Below are positions 46,314-56,572 of a stretch of DNA of 64,000 bases, one piece after another (the first letter of the stretch is position 1; every line of letters begins with the position of its first letter). The stretch is from Allobosea sp. Lineage in GTDB: Bacteria; Pseudomonadota; Alphaproteobacteria; Rhizobiales; Kaistiaceae. The stretch is from positions 62,001-126,000 of the forward strand of contig JAFKFV010000010.1 of the NCBI GenBank assembly GCA_017307955.1, read 5' to 3'. A program made the translations under genes and the position numbers. Below the pieces are notes generated by a model. The model was not told the origin of the DNA. It saw nothing but the letters and a program-made list of their open reading frames with translations, and did not search any database.

Positions 46314-47050
46314 GCATGAAACGCATCGGCCATATCACGCCCTCCTCCAACACCTGGCTGGAGCCGCTCACCTATGCGATGAGCGAGCCCTTCACCGGGC
46401 GGCTTACCCATCATTTCTCGCGTATCCGCGTCACGCATCTGGCACTGGAGACGGCGTCGGACGCGCAGTTCCGGCTCGACACGATGCTCAATGGCGCGCG
46501 GCTGCTCGCCGATGCGCCGCTCGACGCCATCCTCTGGAACGGCACCTCGGCGAGTTGGCGCGGCCTCGAGAACGATCTCGCGCTCTGCGAGGCGATTACC
46601 GGCGAGACCGGCATCGCGGCCTCGACCTCGACGATCGCCTTCTATCGCGCCTTCCGCACATTCGGCTGGCAAAAGGTCGCGCTCGCGGTGCCCTATACCG
46701 AGGACATCACGGCCGACATCGCGACCGAATATGGCCGGCAGGGCTTTTCGATCACCGGCACCGCCTGCCTCGGTATCCGCGAGAATGTCGGCATCGGCGC
46801 GGCGACCCCGGACGCGATCCGCGACGTGCTCCGCCGGGCCGCGAAGAGCCGGCCGGACTGCATCGCCGTTGTCTGCACCAATTTCAACGCGACCGCGCTG
46901 GTGGCCGAGATGGAGGCCGAGCTCGGCATCCCGATCGCCGATTCGATCGCCGTGACCTTCTGGGAAGCGCTGCGCCTCGCCGGCATGGAAGAGCCGGTCG
47001 AGGGCTGGGGCAGGCTCCTTGCATCACCCGCCACGGCGGTCGCCGCCTGA
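46310..47050 (+). CDS. Asp/Glu racemase-superfamily protein, arylmalonate decarboxylase/maleate isomerase-like
   Basis: 246 residues. The opening IGHITPSSNTWLEP matches maleate isomerases. Two cysteines are expected in isomerases and racemases; here the first position is Gly78 (WNGTSAS) and only the second, Cys189 (VVCTNFNAT), is present. That Gly/Cys arrangement is the one in arylmalonate decarboxylase. Thus a decarboxylase or a one-Cys isomerase; 4-nt overlap with the reductase. Confidence 0.78.
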   Translation: MSMKRIGHITPSSNTWLEPLTYAMSEPFTGRLTHHFSRIRVTHLALETASDAQFRLDTMLNGARLLADAPLDAILWNGTSASWRGLENDLALCEAITGETGIAASTSTIAFYRAFRTFGWQKVALAVPYTEDITADIATEYGRQGFSITGTACLGIRENVGIGAATPDAIRDVLRRAAKSRPDCIAVVCTNFNATALVAEMEAELGIPIADSIAVTFWEALRLAGMEEPVEGWGRLLASPATAVAA

Positions 47051-47074
47051 TCAGCACAAAGGAGCACGAACGGC

Positions 47075-47971
47075 ATGAGCAAGGAAATCTTCGTCGCCTA
47101 TGGCATCGATGTCGACGCGGTGGCCGGCTGGCTCGGCTCCTATGGCGGCGAGGACAGCCCCTGCGACATCTCGCGCGGCGTCTTCGCCGGCGAGGTGGGC
47201 ACGCCGCGGCTGCTTCGGATGTTCGGGCGCTTCGGCATCAAGACGACCTGGTTCATCCCCGGTCACTCGATCGAGACTTTCCCGGACGAGATGGCCGCCG
47301 TTGCCGCGGCGGGTCACGAGATCGGCATGCATGGCTACAGCCATGAGAACCCGCTGATGATGTCGGCCGAACAGGAAGCGGCGGTACTCGACAAGTCGAT
47401 CGCCCTCATCGAGCAGCTGCAGGGGCGCAAGCCGTCCGGCTATGTCGCACCGTGGTGGGAGTTCTCTGCGACGACGATCGACATGCTGATCGCGCGGGGC
47501 ATCATCTACGACCACTCGCTGATGCATAACGACTTCTTCCCTTATTATGCCCGCACGGGTGAGAGCTGGTCGAAGATCGACTATGGCAAGCCGGCACCCA
47601 GCTGGATGAAGCCGATGGATCGCGGAAGCGAGACGCCGCTCGTCGAGATTCCCGCCTCCTGGTATATCGACGACCTGCCGCCGATGATGTTCATGAAGGC
47701 GGCGCCGAACAGCCACGGTTTCGTCAATCCGCGCGACATCGAAGAACTGTGGCGCGACCAGTTCGACTGGGTCTATCGCGAATACGACTATGCCGTGTTC
47801 CCGATCACCATCCATCCCGACGTCTCCGGCCGCCCGCAGGTGCTCTCCATGCATGAGCGGTTGTTCGCGCATATGGCCAAGCATCCGGGCGTCAAATTCG
47901 TGACCTTCGAGGAGATCGCGAAGGACTTCCTGAAGCGCCATCCGCAGGGCACGCCCGGCCCGAAGCCCTGA
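47075..47971 (+). CDS. Polysaccharide deacetylase-fold hydrolase, cyclic imidase/HpPgdA-like
   Basis: 298 residues. YGIDVDAV holds the catalytic Asp and the metal Asp; HGYSHEN supplies the two metal histidines; the APWWEFS loop follows. Size and the early GxDVDA motif match the HpPgdA/cyclic imide hydrolase subgroup, cytoplasmic and without signal peptide. AAGGAG lies upstream of the ATG. It may open a five- or six-membered imide ring. Confidence 0.83.
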   Translation: MSKEIFVAYGIDVDAVAGWLGSYGGEDSPCDISRGVFAGEVGTPRLLRMFGRFGIKTTWFIPGHSIETFPDEMAAVAAAGHEIGMHGYSHENPLMMSAEQEAAVLDKSIALIEQLQGRKPSGYVAPWWEFSATTIDMLIARGIIYDHSLMHNDFFPYYARTGESWSKIDYGKPAPSWMKPMDRGSETPLVEIPASWYIDDLPPMMFMKAAPNSHGFVNPRDIEELWRDQFDWVYREYDYAVFPITIHPDVSGRPQVLSMHERLFAHMAKHPGVKFVTFEEIAKDFLKRHPQGTPGPKP

Positions 47972-47978
47972 GACGATC

Positions 47979-48244
47979 ATGTGCGGGCTCTGCGGCAGCT
48001 TCACCGACCTTCAATGGAGCGCGGTGCCGACGCTGGCCGCACGGCCGGCGCTCGGCCGCGCGAGGCTCGCCGAGGCCGCATCGAAGCTGGCTGCCGACGG
48101 CGGCGTGCGCGTGAGCGCCTGGGGCCAGGGCTTCCGCGTCACCGGCCCGACCGGCCGCACCGAACTCGTCGGCGACCTCGCAGCGCTCTGGGCGGCGGTC
48201 GACCGGCTCGGCCGCGCGTCGCCCGATCCGCTGGAGAACGCCTC

Positions 48245-48248
<4 letters not shown>
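47979..48248 (+). CDS. 89-residue protein with Ntn-like MCGLCG start, unknown function
   Basis: The N-terminus MCGLCGSF resembles the start of class II glutamine amidotransferases, in which Cys2 becomes the nucleophile after Met removal. The rest (about 80 residues) is too short for that domain, and no other family is recognised. It lies 7 bp after the imidase gene and overlaps the GTPase gene by 4 nt, so it belongs to the operon. The codon bias is that of its neighbours. Confidence 0.65.
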
Positions 48249-49249
<1,001 letters not shown>

Positions 49250-49253
49250 ATGA

Positions 49254-49270
49254 TGGGCAGCTGCTGCCCA
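49254..49270. promoter_or_regulatory. TGGGCA-N5-TGCCCA palindrome, upstream activating site candidate (copy 1)
   Basis: A perfect 8+1+8 inverted repeat, TGGGCAGC-T-GCTGCCCA, 5 bp after the GTPase stop. Its centre is about 61 bp upstream of the sigma-54-type -24 GG. The same architecture recurs at 62438-62454. No T tract follows, so it is not a standard terminator. Confidence 0.6.
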
Positions 49271-49321
49271 GCCTTTCGGCAGCCACCTTGAGCGATCGGC
49301 GCGTATGCAAGGGCCTTGAAT

Positions 49322-49337
49322 TGGTATGCAGATTGCT
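49322..49337 (+). promoter_or_regulatory. Sigma-54-type promoter of the flavin monooxygenase operon
   Basis: TGGTATGCAGATTGCT keeps GG-N10-GC and the TTGCT -12 element. A transcript start near 49348 is predicted, with a leader of about 120 nt. It closely resembles the element at 31391. Confidence 0.62.
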
Positions 49338-49353
49338 TTGACTGTCACCGACC

Positions 49354-49375
49354 GATCGACCGGAAATCCGGGTCG
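49354..49375 (+). promoter_or_regulatory. Conserved leader segment, copy 1
   Basis: GATCGACCGGAAA, then two variable bases, then CGGGTCG. It is identical to 62540-62561 except for those two bases. CGACC and GGTCG can pair as a small hairpin. An operator or mRNA leader element is likely because coding is absent here. Confidence 0.55.
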
Positions 49376-49468
49376 GGCATCAACCGGCAGCGCCGCTCGC
49401 GGCGCGCGATCGAGAGGACGGACATGCGCGGGCGCCCTGCCCTCCGGTCCGCTGCAGGACGAATGACG

Positions 49469-50911
49469 ATGAACGGCCTCGACGAGCTCACCGAACGGGT
49501 GCGCTTCGAGCTCGACTGCGTCGCCTATCCGGCGCGCGAATGGGTCAAGCCCCGCTTTCATGACGGCGAGCGCGTGCTCGACGTGCTGATCGTCGGCGGC
49601 GGGCAGAACGGGATCTCCCTCGCCTTCCGCCTGCTGCGCGAGCGCGTCACCAATATCAGCGTGCTCGACCGCAGCCCCGCCGGGCTTTCGGGACCGTGGG
49701 TGACGTATGCGCGGATGCACACGCTGCGGACGCCGAAGCATGTCTCCGGGCCGGAGATGGGCATTCCAGGGCTTTCGGTGCGGGCCTGGTATGAAGCGAA
49801 ATTCGGCGCCGAGGCCTGGGCGCGGCTCGCCAAGATCCCGCGCGCCGAATGGCACGACTATCTCGGCTGGCTGCAGGAGACGGTCGGCGTCGAGGTCACG
49901 CATGATGCCGAAGTCTTCGACATAGAGCCGCTGGCGGACGACCTCTTCGCCGTCCATGCGACGATCGGCGGGCGCCGGGAGCGGCTGCTGGCGCGCCATG
50001 TCGTGCTCGCGACCGGCATCGAGGGCGCCGGCCGCTGGCTGGTGCCGCCGGCCATCGCGGCCGCCCTGCCCCGCGAGCGCTTTGCCCATACGGCCGAGCC
50101 GATCGATTTTGCGGCGCTCGCCGGCAAGCGGGTCGCCGTGATCGGCGCCGGCGCCTCGGCCTTCGACAATGCCGCCGAGGCGCTGGAGGCGGGCGCGGCC
50201 GAGGTCGCGCTCTATGCGCGGCGGCGGTCGCTACCCAGGGCCAATCCCAATCGCTATATCGAATTCTCCGGCTATATCCGTCATTTCGCCGATCTCGACG
50301 ACGCCGTGAAATGGCGGTTCATGTCGCGCTTCTTCGCCATGAACCAGCCGCCGCCACAGGACACGTTCGAGCGCTGCGCGCGGTTCGACAGCTTCGCGCT
50401 GCATCTCGGATCGCCGGTCGAGGGGGTCTCGTTCGAGGGCGATGCGGTCGTGATCGAGGGGCCGGCCGGCCGCGCGAGCTATGACTTCCTGATCGTCGGC
50501 ACCGGCTTCTCGGTCGATCTTGAGGCGCGGCCGGAGCTCGCCCGCTTCGCCAGCGAGATCGCGCTCTGGCAGGACCGCTTCACGCCGCCGAAGGGCGATG
50601 AGAACGCGCTGCTCGCGGGCTACCCCTATCTCACCGGCGCCTTCCAGTTCACCGAGAAAGAGCCCGGCAGGGCGCCCTTCCTGTCGCGGCTCTACTGCCA
50701 CTCCTATGGCGCGATGCTCAGCCTCGGCGCCACGGCGGGGATTTCGCAGCTGAAATTCTCCACCGAGCGCATCGCCTTCGGCATCACGCGCAGCCTCTTC
50801 CGCGACGACGCGGCGGCGCTCGTCGCCGGGCTCGAAGCCTATGACGAGGTGGAACTCGATATCTCGGCCTATGAGGCGCGGCGCTCGGCGCGCGCGGCCA
50901 AGGTCGCCTGA
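49469..50911 (+). CDS. FAD-dependent NAD(P)H monooxygenase (flavin-containing monooxygenase-like)
   Basis: 480 residues. The first dinucleotide fold is IVGGGQNGIS and the second VIGAGASAFDNA (about residue 217); VVLATGIEG and IVGTGF are linking motifs. The architecture is that of ornithine hydroxylase/Baeyer-Villiger-type enzymes. ATG 49469 has AGGA 9 nt upstream; ATG 49463 is possible. First gene of the second operon group. Confidence 0.86.
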   Translation: MNGLDELTERVRFELDCVAYPAREWVKPRFHDGERVLDVLIVGGGQNGISLAFRLLRERVTNISVLDRSPAGLSGPWVTYARMHTLRTPKHVSGPEMGIPGLSVRAWYEAKFGAEAWARLAKIPRAEWHDYLGWLQETVGVEVTHDAEVFDIEPLADDLFAVHATIGGRRERLLARHVVLATGIEGAGRWLVPPAIAAALPRERFAHTAEPIDFAALAGKRVAVIGAGASAFDNAAEALEAGAAEVALYARRRSLPRANPNRYIEFSGYIRHFADLDDAVKWRFMSRFFAMNQPPPQDTFERCARFDSFALHLGSPVEGVSFEGDAVVIEGPAGRASYDFLIVGTGFSVDLEARPELARFASEIALWQDRFTPPKGDENALLAGYPYLTGAFQFTEKEPGRAPFLSRLYCHSYGAMLSLGATAGISQLKFSTERIAFGITRSLFRDDAAALVAGLEAYDEVELDISAYEARRSARAAKVA

Positions 50912-50937
50912 AACAAGCGGTCGCGCAGAAGGAAATC

Positions 50938-51960
50938 ATGGTCACCGTCACCAACCGCGCCCAGCGCATCACCGAATCCGCCGAGAAGATCGAGAGCCCG
51001 TTCGTCCTCGATCCGACGCTCTGCCTCTACAGCCCGCAGGACAATGTCGACAGCCTGACGCATCCGCGCATCGCTTCATGGCTCGACTTCATGCGCGACG
51101 GCTACGAGCCGAAGCTGCCGGAGGCGAAGCGGCGCGTGCTGCTCTTCATGCCCTGCACCAAGACGAAGCCCTACCCGTTCTCCTCCGAGCACAAGGCGAT
51201 CAACCAGCGCCTCGCCGACGAGGGCTTCCGGCCGACGGCGCGGCTCGACCTGCCGCAGGAACTGCAGGCACGGCTGGAGCCGTCCTTCTCGCAGGACGTG
51301 CTCAATCTCTCGCCGCTGATCGACGATGCCGGCACGCTCGTGCACCGGATGGTCATCTCCGAGCCGATGGCGGTGGTGCCCTACGAGCATATCGTCGACT
51401 ATCCCGGCGGCGCCTCGCCGGCGACGGCCTATGACGATCCCGGCCTCTTCGAGAAGCGCGGCAATGCGGTCTCGCCGTGGCGGGAGGATTCGACCGCCGT
51501 CGCCGTCTCCTCCACGCGCTGGAAATGGGGCGACGAGGAGCGGCGCAGCTATGCCCTCATGCACAATGCGATGGCCGAGGGCGTCGCAGCGGTCGTGGCG
51601 CGGATCGGCCACCACTATGACGACATCGTCGCCTGGGTGGCGCCGGGGCTGACGCACCGGTCCTTCGTGATCGGCAAGGGCGAGCGCTCGGCCAACAATG
51701 TCCCATCGAGCCGCAAGGTCGGCGCGGGGCGCGTCGATCTCGTCGGCGCCAATGATCATCTCCCGGCCGGCTCGCGCATCGCGGCGCTGCCGACGCTCGC
51801 CGAATGCCAGGACGCCGTCGAGCGGCTGGCGCGGCGGCTCGGCGTCGACATGCAGCAGGCGACGGGAATCTATGCCCGCGGCGGCGCCAATGCGACGCCG
51901 CTTGCCCTGCCGGAGCTGCTCGACACGCTCGTCGCGCGGCTGAAGCAAAACGGAGCCTGA
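50938..51960 (+). CDS. ArcS-core (DUF5591)-like protein with lysine-transfer motif
   Basis: 340 residues. Residues 72-85 read PCTKTKPYPFSSEH, an exact fit to PC-x3-KPY-x2-S-x2-H, the core motif of archaeosine synthase ArcS, which attaches lysine to the nitrile of preQ0 in archaeal tRNA. Further on, VISEPMAVVPYEHI-DYPGG-YDDPG matches the SPLGVVP/YPA-YDxP block of that domain. The TGT-like and PUA domains of ArcS are absent, so tRNA binding is not indicated. The bacterial function is unknown; its place in a catabolic operon suggests chemistry on a free small molecule. Confidence 0.68.
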   Translation: MVTVTNRAQRITESAEKIESPFVLDPTLCLYSPQDNVDSLTHPRIASWLDFMRDGYEPKLPEAKRRVLLFMPCTKTKPYPFSSEHKAINQRLADEGFRPTARLDLPQELQARLEPSFSQDVLNLSPLIDDAGTLVHRMVISEPMAVVPYEHIVDYPGGASPATAYDDPGLFEKRGNAVSPWREDSTAVAVSSTRWKWGDEERRSYALMHNAMAEGVAAVVARIGHHYDDIVAWVAPGLTHRSFVIGKGERSANNVPSSRKVGAGRVDLVGANDHLPAGSRIAALPTLAECQDAVERLARRLGVDMQQATGIYARGGANATPLALPELLDTLVARLKQNGA

Positions 51961-51965
51961 CACGA

Positions 51966-52940
51966 ATGCCCGGATTGAAACTGACCATGGGCGCCAGCGA
52001 CAGCGACCGCACGAGGCCGATCGCGAGCGGCGAGGTGACGATCGCCGGCGTCGAGCCCGAGGTGACGCTGATGGGCGTGCAGGCGCTGTTCAACAAGCAG
52101 CTCGGCAGCCATGTCTTCGATGCCTGCGAGTTCCCGCTCGCCACCTATCTGCGCACGCTGGAGCGTCCCGAGCGGCCCTATCTCGCGATCCCGATCTTCC
52201 CCTCGCGGCATTTCCGCTTTTCGAGCGTCTTCGTGAACAAGGCGAGCGGCATCGCCAAGCCGGCCGACATGGCGGGCAAGCGCATCGGGCTGATGGTGTT
52301 CGACATGGCCGCGGCCGTCTGGCAGCGCGGCATCTTCGAGGAGTTCTACGGCCTCGACCGCACCGCGCCGATCTATGTGACTGGCGGTCTCGAGGCGCCG
52401 CGGACGGGCGACGAGCATCCGCAGCTCTATCCCGAGAAGTTCAAGGTCGAGCGGACGGACAAGCCTCTGGCACAGATGCTGGCGGCGGGCGAGATCGACG
52501 CGCTCTATACCGCGCGGGCGCCGAGCACCTGGCCGTCGGAGACGGTCGGCCGGCTGTTCGAGGACCCGAAGACGGTCGAGCTCGACTATTTCCGCAAGAC
52601 CGGCATCTTCCCGCCGATGCATATCCTCGCGATCAAGCGGCCGATCGTCGAAGCCAATCCCTGGCTGCCGCGCGCGCTCTACGACGCCTTCGTGGAGGCG
52701 CACAAAGTGGCGCGGGCGCGCATGTTCGACCAGGTCGCGCTCTCGACGATCCTGCCTTGGGCGCTCGAATCGCTCCTGGAAGCGGAGACCGAGCTTGGCG
52801 CCGATTACTGGCCCGCCGGTTTTCAGAAGAACCGTGCCATGCTGGCGACGGTCATCCGCTACCTGCAGGAGGATGACCTGATCTCGACCGATTTCACGCC
52901 CGAGGATCTCTTCGAGGGCGCGGATATCCTGGGCACCTGA
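51966..52940 (+). CDS. 4,5-dihydroxyphthalate decarboxylase (Pht5)-like/substrate-binding-fold protein, no signal peptide
   Basis: 324 residues beginning LKLTMGASDSDRTRPIASGEV, the opening of Pht5-like proteins, which share the periplasmic-binding fold. EFPLATYL and the later APSTWP segment are also family-like. No signal peptide, so cytoplasmic. It could be a decarboxylase or an intracellular binding protein. 5 bp after the ArcS-like gene. Confidence 0.76.
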   Translation: MPGLKLTMGASDSDRTRPIASGEVTIAGVEPEVTLMGVQALFNKQLGSHVFDACEFPLATYLRTLERPERPYLAIPIFPSRHFRFSSVFVNKASGIAKPADMAGKRIGLMVFDMAAAVWQRGIFEEFYGLDRTAPIYVTGGLEAPRTGDEHPQLYPEKFKVERTDKPLAQMLAAGEIDALYTARAPSTWPSETVGRLFEDPKTVELDYFRKTGIFPPMHILAIKRPIVEANPWLPRALYDAFVEAHKVARARMFDQVALSTILPWALESLLEAETELGADYWPAGFQKNRAMLATVIRYLQEDDLISTDFTPEDLFEGADILGT

Positions 52941-52951
52941 AGGGGGACCGC

Positions 52952-53908
52952 ATGACCGTTTCGGGCTTCGGCTGGCGCGATCTTTCGACCGACGCGGTTC
53001 CCGCAGCCGAGCGGCTCGACTACTGGCGCGACGCGACCAACAGCCTGTTCCCGCCGACCCGGCTGCGGCGGGACGGGGTCGAGGGTTTCTACGGCCATGT
53101 CGCCTGGCTCGGCCTCGGCGAGGTCACGATCGCCGACATCGTCTCGACCAGCCTCGACGTCTATCGCACCGAGCGGGAAATCCATGGCGGCGACGACCGC
53201 TGGTACGAGCTGACGATCCAGATCGAGGGCGAATGCGGCTTCTCGCAGGACGGCCGCGACACGGTCATCGGGCCGCGCGCCATGGTGCTCTATGACAGCC
53301 GGCGGCCTTACACGATGCGCTTTCGCGGCCCCTACCGGCAGGTGTCGCTGAAGGTGCCGCGCCGGGCGCTGCGCGAGCGGGTGCCCTCGGTCGACCTCAT
53401 GGTGGCGCAGCGCCTTCTCGCCGACCGCATGCCGGGACGGTTCATCTACGATCTCGCCGCCGGGCTCTGCGCGCGCGACAGCGAGCTGCCGCCCGATCTC
53501 TCGGGACGGCTGGAGCAGCATGTGCTGGAACTCACCGCCACGGCGCTGCTCGGCCGCGATACGGTCTCGGCGGCCGGCGTCTCGCAGCTCGATCGCATCA
53601 AGGCGCATATCCTCGCCCATCTCGACGATGCCGATCTCTCGCCGCGGGCGATCGCCGAGGCGCATGGCATCTCGCTGCGGCGGCTCTACGAGCTGTTCGA
53701 GGCCGAGGAGCAGCAGGTCGCCCGCTTCGTGCAGTTGCAGCGCCTCGACCGCATCCGCCGCGAGCTGGCCGACCCGCTGATGAAGGGGCTGCCGATCACC
53801 ACGATCGCGCTCCGGCGCGGCTTCAAGGACTTCTCGCATTTCTCCCGCGCCTTCCGCCGGCAGTTCGGCGTCTCGCCGGGCGCCTACCGGGCCGGAGCCT
53901 TTTCGTGA
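52952..53908 (+). CDS. AraC/XylS-family transcriptional regulator
   Basis: 318 residues. The N-terminal domain (about 1-190) resembles the AraC-binding-like domain of FeaR/NphR-type regulators. The C-terminal double HTH (about 215-315) has AEAHGISLRRLYELFE and ALRRGFKDFSHFSRAFRRQFGVSPGAYR. Probably an activator of the 49-62 kb genes. Confidence 0.9.
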   Translation: MTVSGFGWRDLSTDAVPAAERLDYWRDATNSLFPPTRLRRDGVEGFYGHVAWLGLGEVTIADIVSTSLDVYRTEREIHGGDDRWYELTIQIEGECGFSQDGRDTVIGPRAMVLYDSRRPYTMRFRGPYRQVSLKVPRRALRERVPSVDLMVAQRLLADRMPGRFIYDLAAGLCARDSELPPDLSGRLEQHVLELTATALLGRDTVSAAGVSQLDRIKAHILAHLDDADLSPRAIAEAHGISLRRLYELFEAEEQQVARFVQLQRLDRIRRELADPLMKGLPITTIALRRGFKDFSHFSRAFRRQFGVSPGAYRAGAFS

Positions 53909-54053
53909 GGCACGCGCACGCAGGTGCATGTTTCTGCGCCAGCGCAGCACTGTGCCCGGCCGGGCCGATCGGGTCTCATGCTGCCATGAAGGCCCGCCTC
54001 CTCCGCTCCCGCCATCCGCGGACCGAGGACGAGCGCGGGCGGAACGGGAGCGA

Positions 54054-55439
54054 ATGACCATGGCCGAAGGGGAACTCGACACGCAGGGCTGGCAGGTCCT
54101 CGACCGGGCGCATTACCTGCATCCCTTCACCGATCACGCCGGGCTCCGGCAGACCGGCTCGCGCGTCGCTGTGCGCGGCGAAGGCATCTATGTCTGGGAC
54201 ACCGAGGGCAAGCGCATCATCGACGGCCTTTCCGGCCTCGGTTGCGTCAATATCGGCTATGGCCGGCGGGAAATGGTGAACGCGGCGGCCGAGCAGATGC
54301 TCGAGCTTTCCTATTGCCAGTCCTTCTTCAAGACGACGCACAGGACGGCGGTGCGGCTCGCCGAGACGCTGACCGGCATGCTGCCGGAGCATCTCAACCA
54401 CGTCTTCTTCCAGTCCTCGGGTTCGGAGGCGAACGAGACCGCGACCCGTCTCGCGCGGCGCTACTGGGACCTCGAGGGCAAGCCCGGCAAGAGGCTGTTC
54501 ATCGCCCGCGAGCTCGCCTATCACGGCTCGACCCATATGGCGGCGAGCCTCTCCGGCATTCCGCCGATGCACTATGCCGGCGGCGACATCCCGCTCTCGA
54601 ATGTCCACCACATCCGCACCGCCTATCAGTATCGCCACGGCGCCGGCATGGACGCGGCCGAGTTCGGTATCGTCGCGGCGGGCTGGCTCGAAGACAAGAT
54701 CCTGAAGCTCGGCGCCGACAATGTCGCCGCCTTCATCGCCGAGCCGGCCCAGAGCGCCGGTGGCGCGCTCTGCCCGCCCGAGACCTACTGGCCGGAAATC
54801 CAGCGCATCTGCCGGAAATACGACGTACTCCTCATCGCCGACGAGGTGGTGATGGGCTTCGGGCGCACAGGCAAGTGGTTCGGTCTCTACAAATACGGCA
54901 TCGAGCCGGACATCATGCAGCTCGGCAAGGGCATCACCTCGGGCTACCTGCCGCTTTCGGCGACCGTGATCGGCGACCGCGTCGCCGACACGCTGATCGA
55001 GAAGGGCGGCGAGTGGGCGCATGGCTACACCTATTCCGGCCATCCGACCTGCTGCGCCGTGGCGCTCGAGAACATCCGCATCCTCGACGAGGAGAAGATC
55101 GTCGAGAATGCCGATGCGACGCTGGTGCCGCTCTTCAAGGCCGGCATCGAGAGCTTCTCCGACCATCCGCTGATCGGCGACGCGCGCTGCGTCGGGCTCA
55201 TGGGCGGGCTGGAGATCGTCAAGGACAAGAAGACCCGCGAATCCTACGCCTATGAGGCGCATATCGGCGATCATTGCAGCGCCGAGGCGCTGAAGCGCGG
55301 CCTCGCCTTCCGCGCCAATGGCGACACGATGAGCCTGATGCCGCCGCTGATCACGACGCCCGAGCAGCTTGGCGAAATCTTCGCCATCGCCCGCGAGGCG
55401 CTCGACGCCACCGCGAAGCATTTCGGCGTCACGGCATGA
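54054..55439 (+). CDS. Class III PLP-dependent aminotransferase
   Basis: 461 residues. The FQSSGSEANETA phosphate loop, AFIAEPAQSAGG, IADEVVMGFGRTG and Schiff-base Lys in QLGKGITSGY are in order. It resembles putrescine/omega-amine:pyruvate aminotransferases. ATG 54054 or 54060, GGGAG upstream. With the next two genes it makes a deacetylation-transamination-oxidation set. Confidence 0.93.
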   Translation: MTMAEGELDTQGWQVLDRAHYLHPFTDHAGLRQTGSRVAVRGEGIYVWDTEGKRIIDGLSGLGCVNIGYGRREMVNAAAEQMLELSYCQSFFKTTHRTAVRLAETLTGMLPEHLNHVFFQSSGSEANETATRLARRYWDLEGKPGKRLFIARELAYHGSTHMAASLSGIPPMHYAGGDIPLSNVHHIRTAYQYRHGAGMDAAEFGIVAAGWLEDKILKLGADNVAAFIAEPAQSAGGALCPPETYWPEIQRICRKYDVLLIADEVVMGFGRTGKWFGLYKYGIEPDIMQLGKGITSGYLPLSATVIGDRVADTLIEKGGEWAHGYTYSGHPTCCAVALENIRILDEEKIVENADATLVPLFKAGIESFSDHPLIGDARCVGLMGGLEIVKDKKTRESYAYEAHIGDHCSAEALKRGLAFRANGDTMSLMPPLITTPEQLGEIFAIAREALDATAKHFGVTA

Positions 55440-56572
55440 CGAAACCGACCGGCCTCGTCTGGCACGAATTGCTGATGTGGCATGACACGAGCGCGCTCGC
55501 GGGGTTCCTCACCTCGGGGCGCGGCGTGATCGAGCCCGACGAGCCGGCCGAAGGCGTCGCGGGCAAGCGGCGGATCAAGAACCTGCTCGATGTCGCCGGA
55601 CTGACCGAGCAACTGACGCTGATCAAGCCCCGCCCGGCGAGCGATGAGGAACTTACCCGCGTCCATGCCGCCGACTATATCGCCGCGCTGAAGTCGATGA
55701 GTGCCGGCTCCGGCGGCGACGCGGCGCTCGGCGATGAAGTCGGCGCGACGCCGTTCGGGCCTGGCGGCTTCGACATCGCGGCGCTCGCCGCGGGCGGCAT
55801 CATCGAGGCGGTCGATGCGATCGTCGAAGGCCGTGTCGCGAACGCCTATGCGCTGGTGCGCCCGCCGGGCCATCACGCCGAGGCGGCGAACGGCTTCGGT
55901 TTCTGCATCTTCAACCATGCGGCGCTGGCGGCGCGCCATGCGCAAGAGGCGCATGGCCTGAAGCGCATCGCGATCGTCGACTGGGATGTGCATCACGGCA
56001 ACGGCGCCGAGCACATCTTCTGGACCGATCCGAGCGTGCTCACGATCTCGGTGCATCAGGACGGCCTCTATCCGCCTTTATCGGGCGCTGCCGACGCGAT
56101 CGGCGGCGATGCCGGCGCGGGATATAATCTCAATATCCCGCTGCCGGCGCGCTCGGGCAGCGGTGCCTATCGCGCCGCCATGGAGCGGGTCATCGTGCCG
56201 GCTCTCGACGCTTTCGCGCCGGAGATGATCATCGTCGCCTGTGGCCTCGACGCCGGCGCCTATGACCCGATGGCGCATATGATGCTCGACGGGGCGACAT
56301 TCGCCTTCATGACGCACGCCGTCATGGCAGTGGCCGAGCGGAATTGCGGCGGCCGGCTTCTCATGACGCATGAGGGCGGCTATCACCGCCCCTCCGTTCC
56401 CTTCCTCGGCGCCGCGGTGATCGAGGCGCTCTCGGGCCTTCGCTCGGCGGTCGCGGACCCGTTCCAGCCGATCATCGCCGGCATGCCGGGCCAGGCGTTG
56501 CAACCGCATCAGGATGACGCCATCCGCCGGGTCGAGGCGATCCGCGTCCAGATTTCGGAGATGGTGCGATGA
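55436..56572 (+). CDS. Class II histone deacetylase-like/acetylpolyamine amidohydrolase
   Basis: 378 residues. RPPGHHAE holds the catalytic His pair, VDWDVHHGNG the zinc ligands, ACGLDAGAYDPMA the third zinc Asp, and GGYHR the Tyr. It removes acyl groups from amines in bacteria. Overlaps the aminotransferase stop (ATGA). Confidence 0.9.
   Translation: MTKPTGLVWHELLMWHDTSALAGFLTSGRGVIEPDEPAEGVAGKRRIKNLLDVAGLTEQLTLIKPRPASDEELTRVHAADYIAALKSMSAGSGGDAALGDEVGATPFGPGGFDIAALAAGGIIEAVDAIVEGRVANAYALVRPPGHHAEAANGFGFCIFNHAALAARHAQEAHGLKRIAIVDWDVHHGNGAEHIFWTDPSVLTISVHQDGLYPPLSGAADAIGGDAGAGYNLNIPLPARSGSGAYRAAMERVIVPALDAFAPEMIIVACGLDAGAYDPMAHMMLDGATFAFMTHAVMAVAERNCGGRLLMTHEGGYHRPSVPFLGAAVIEALSGLRSAVADPFQPIIAGMPGQALQPHQDDAIRRVEAIRVQISEMVR

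Noticed and set aside
49254..49270. Palindrome after the GTPase gene as a terminator
   Set aside because: No T run follows, and the same repeat architecture recurs upstream of another promoter, so a regulator site is more likely.
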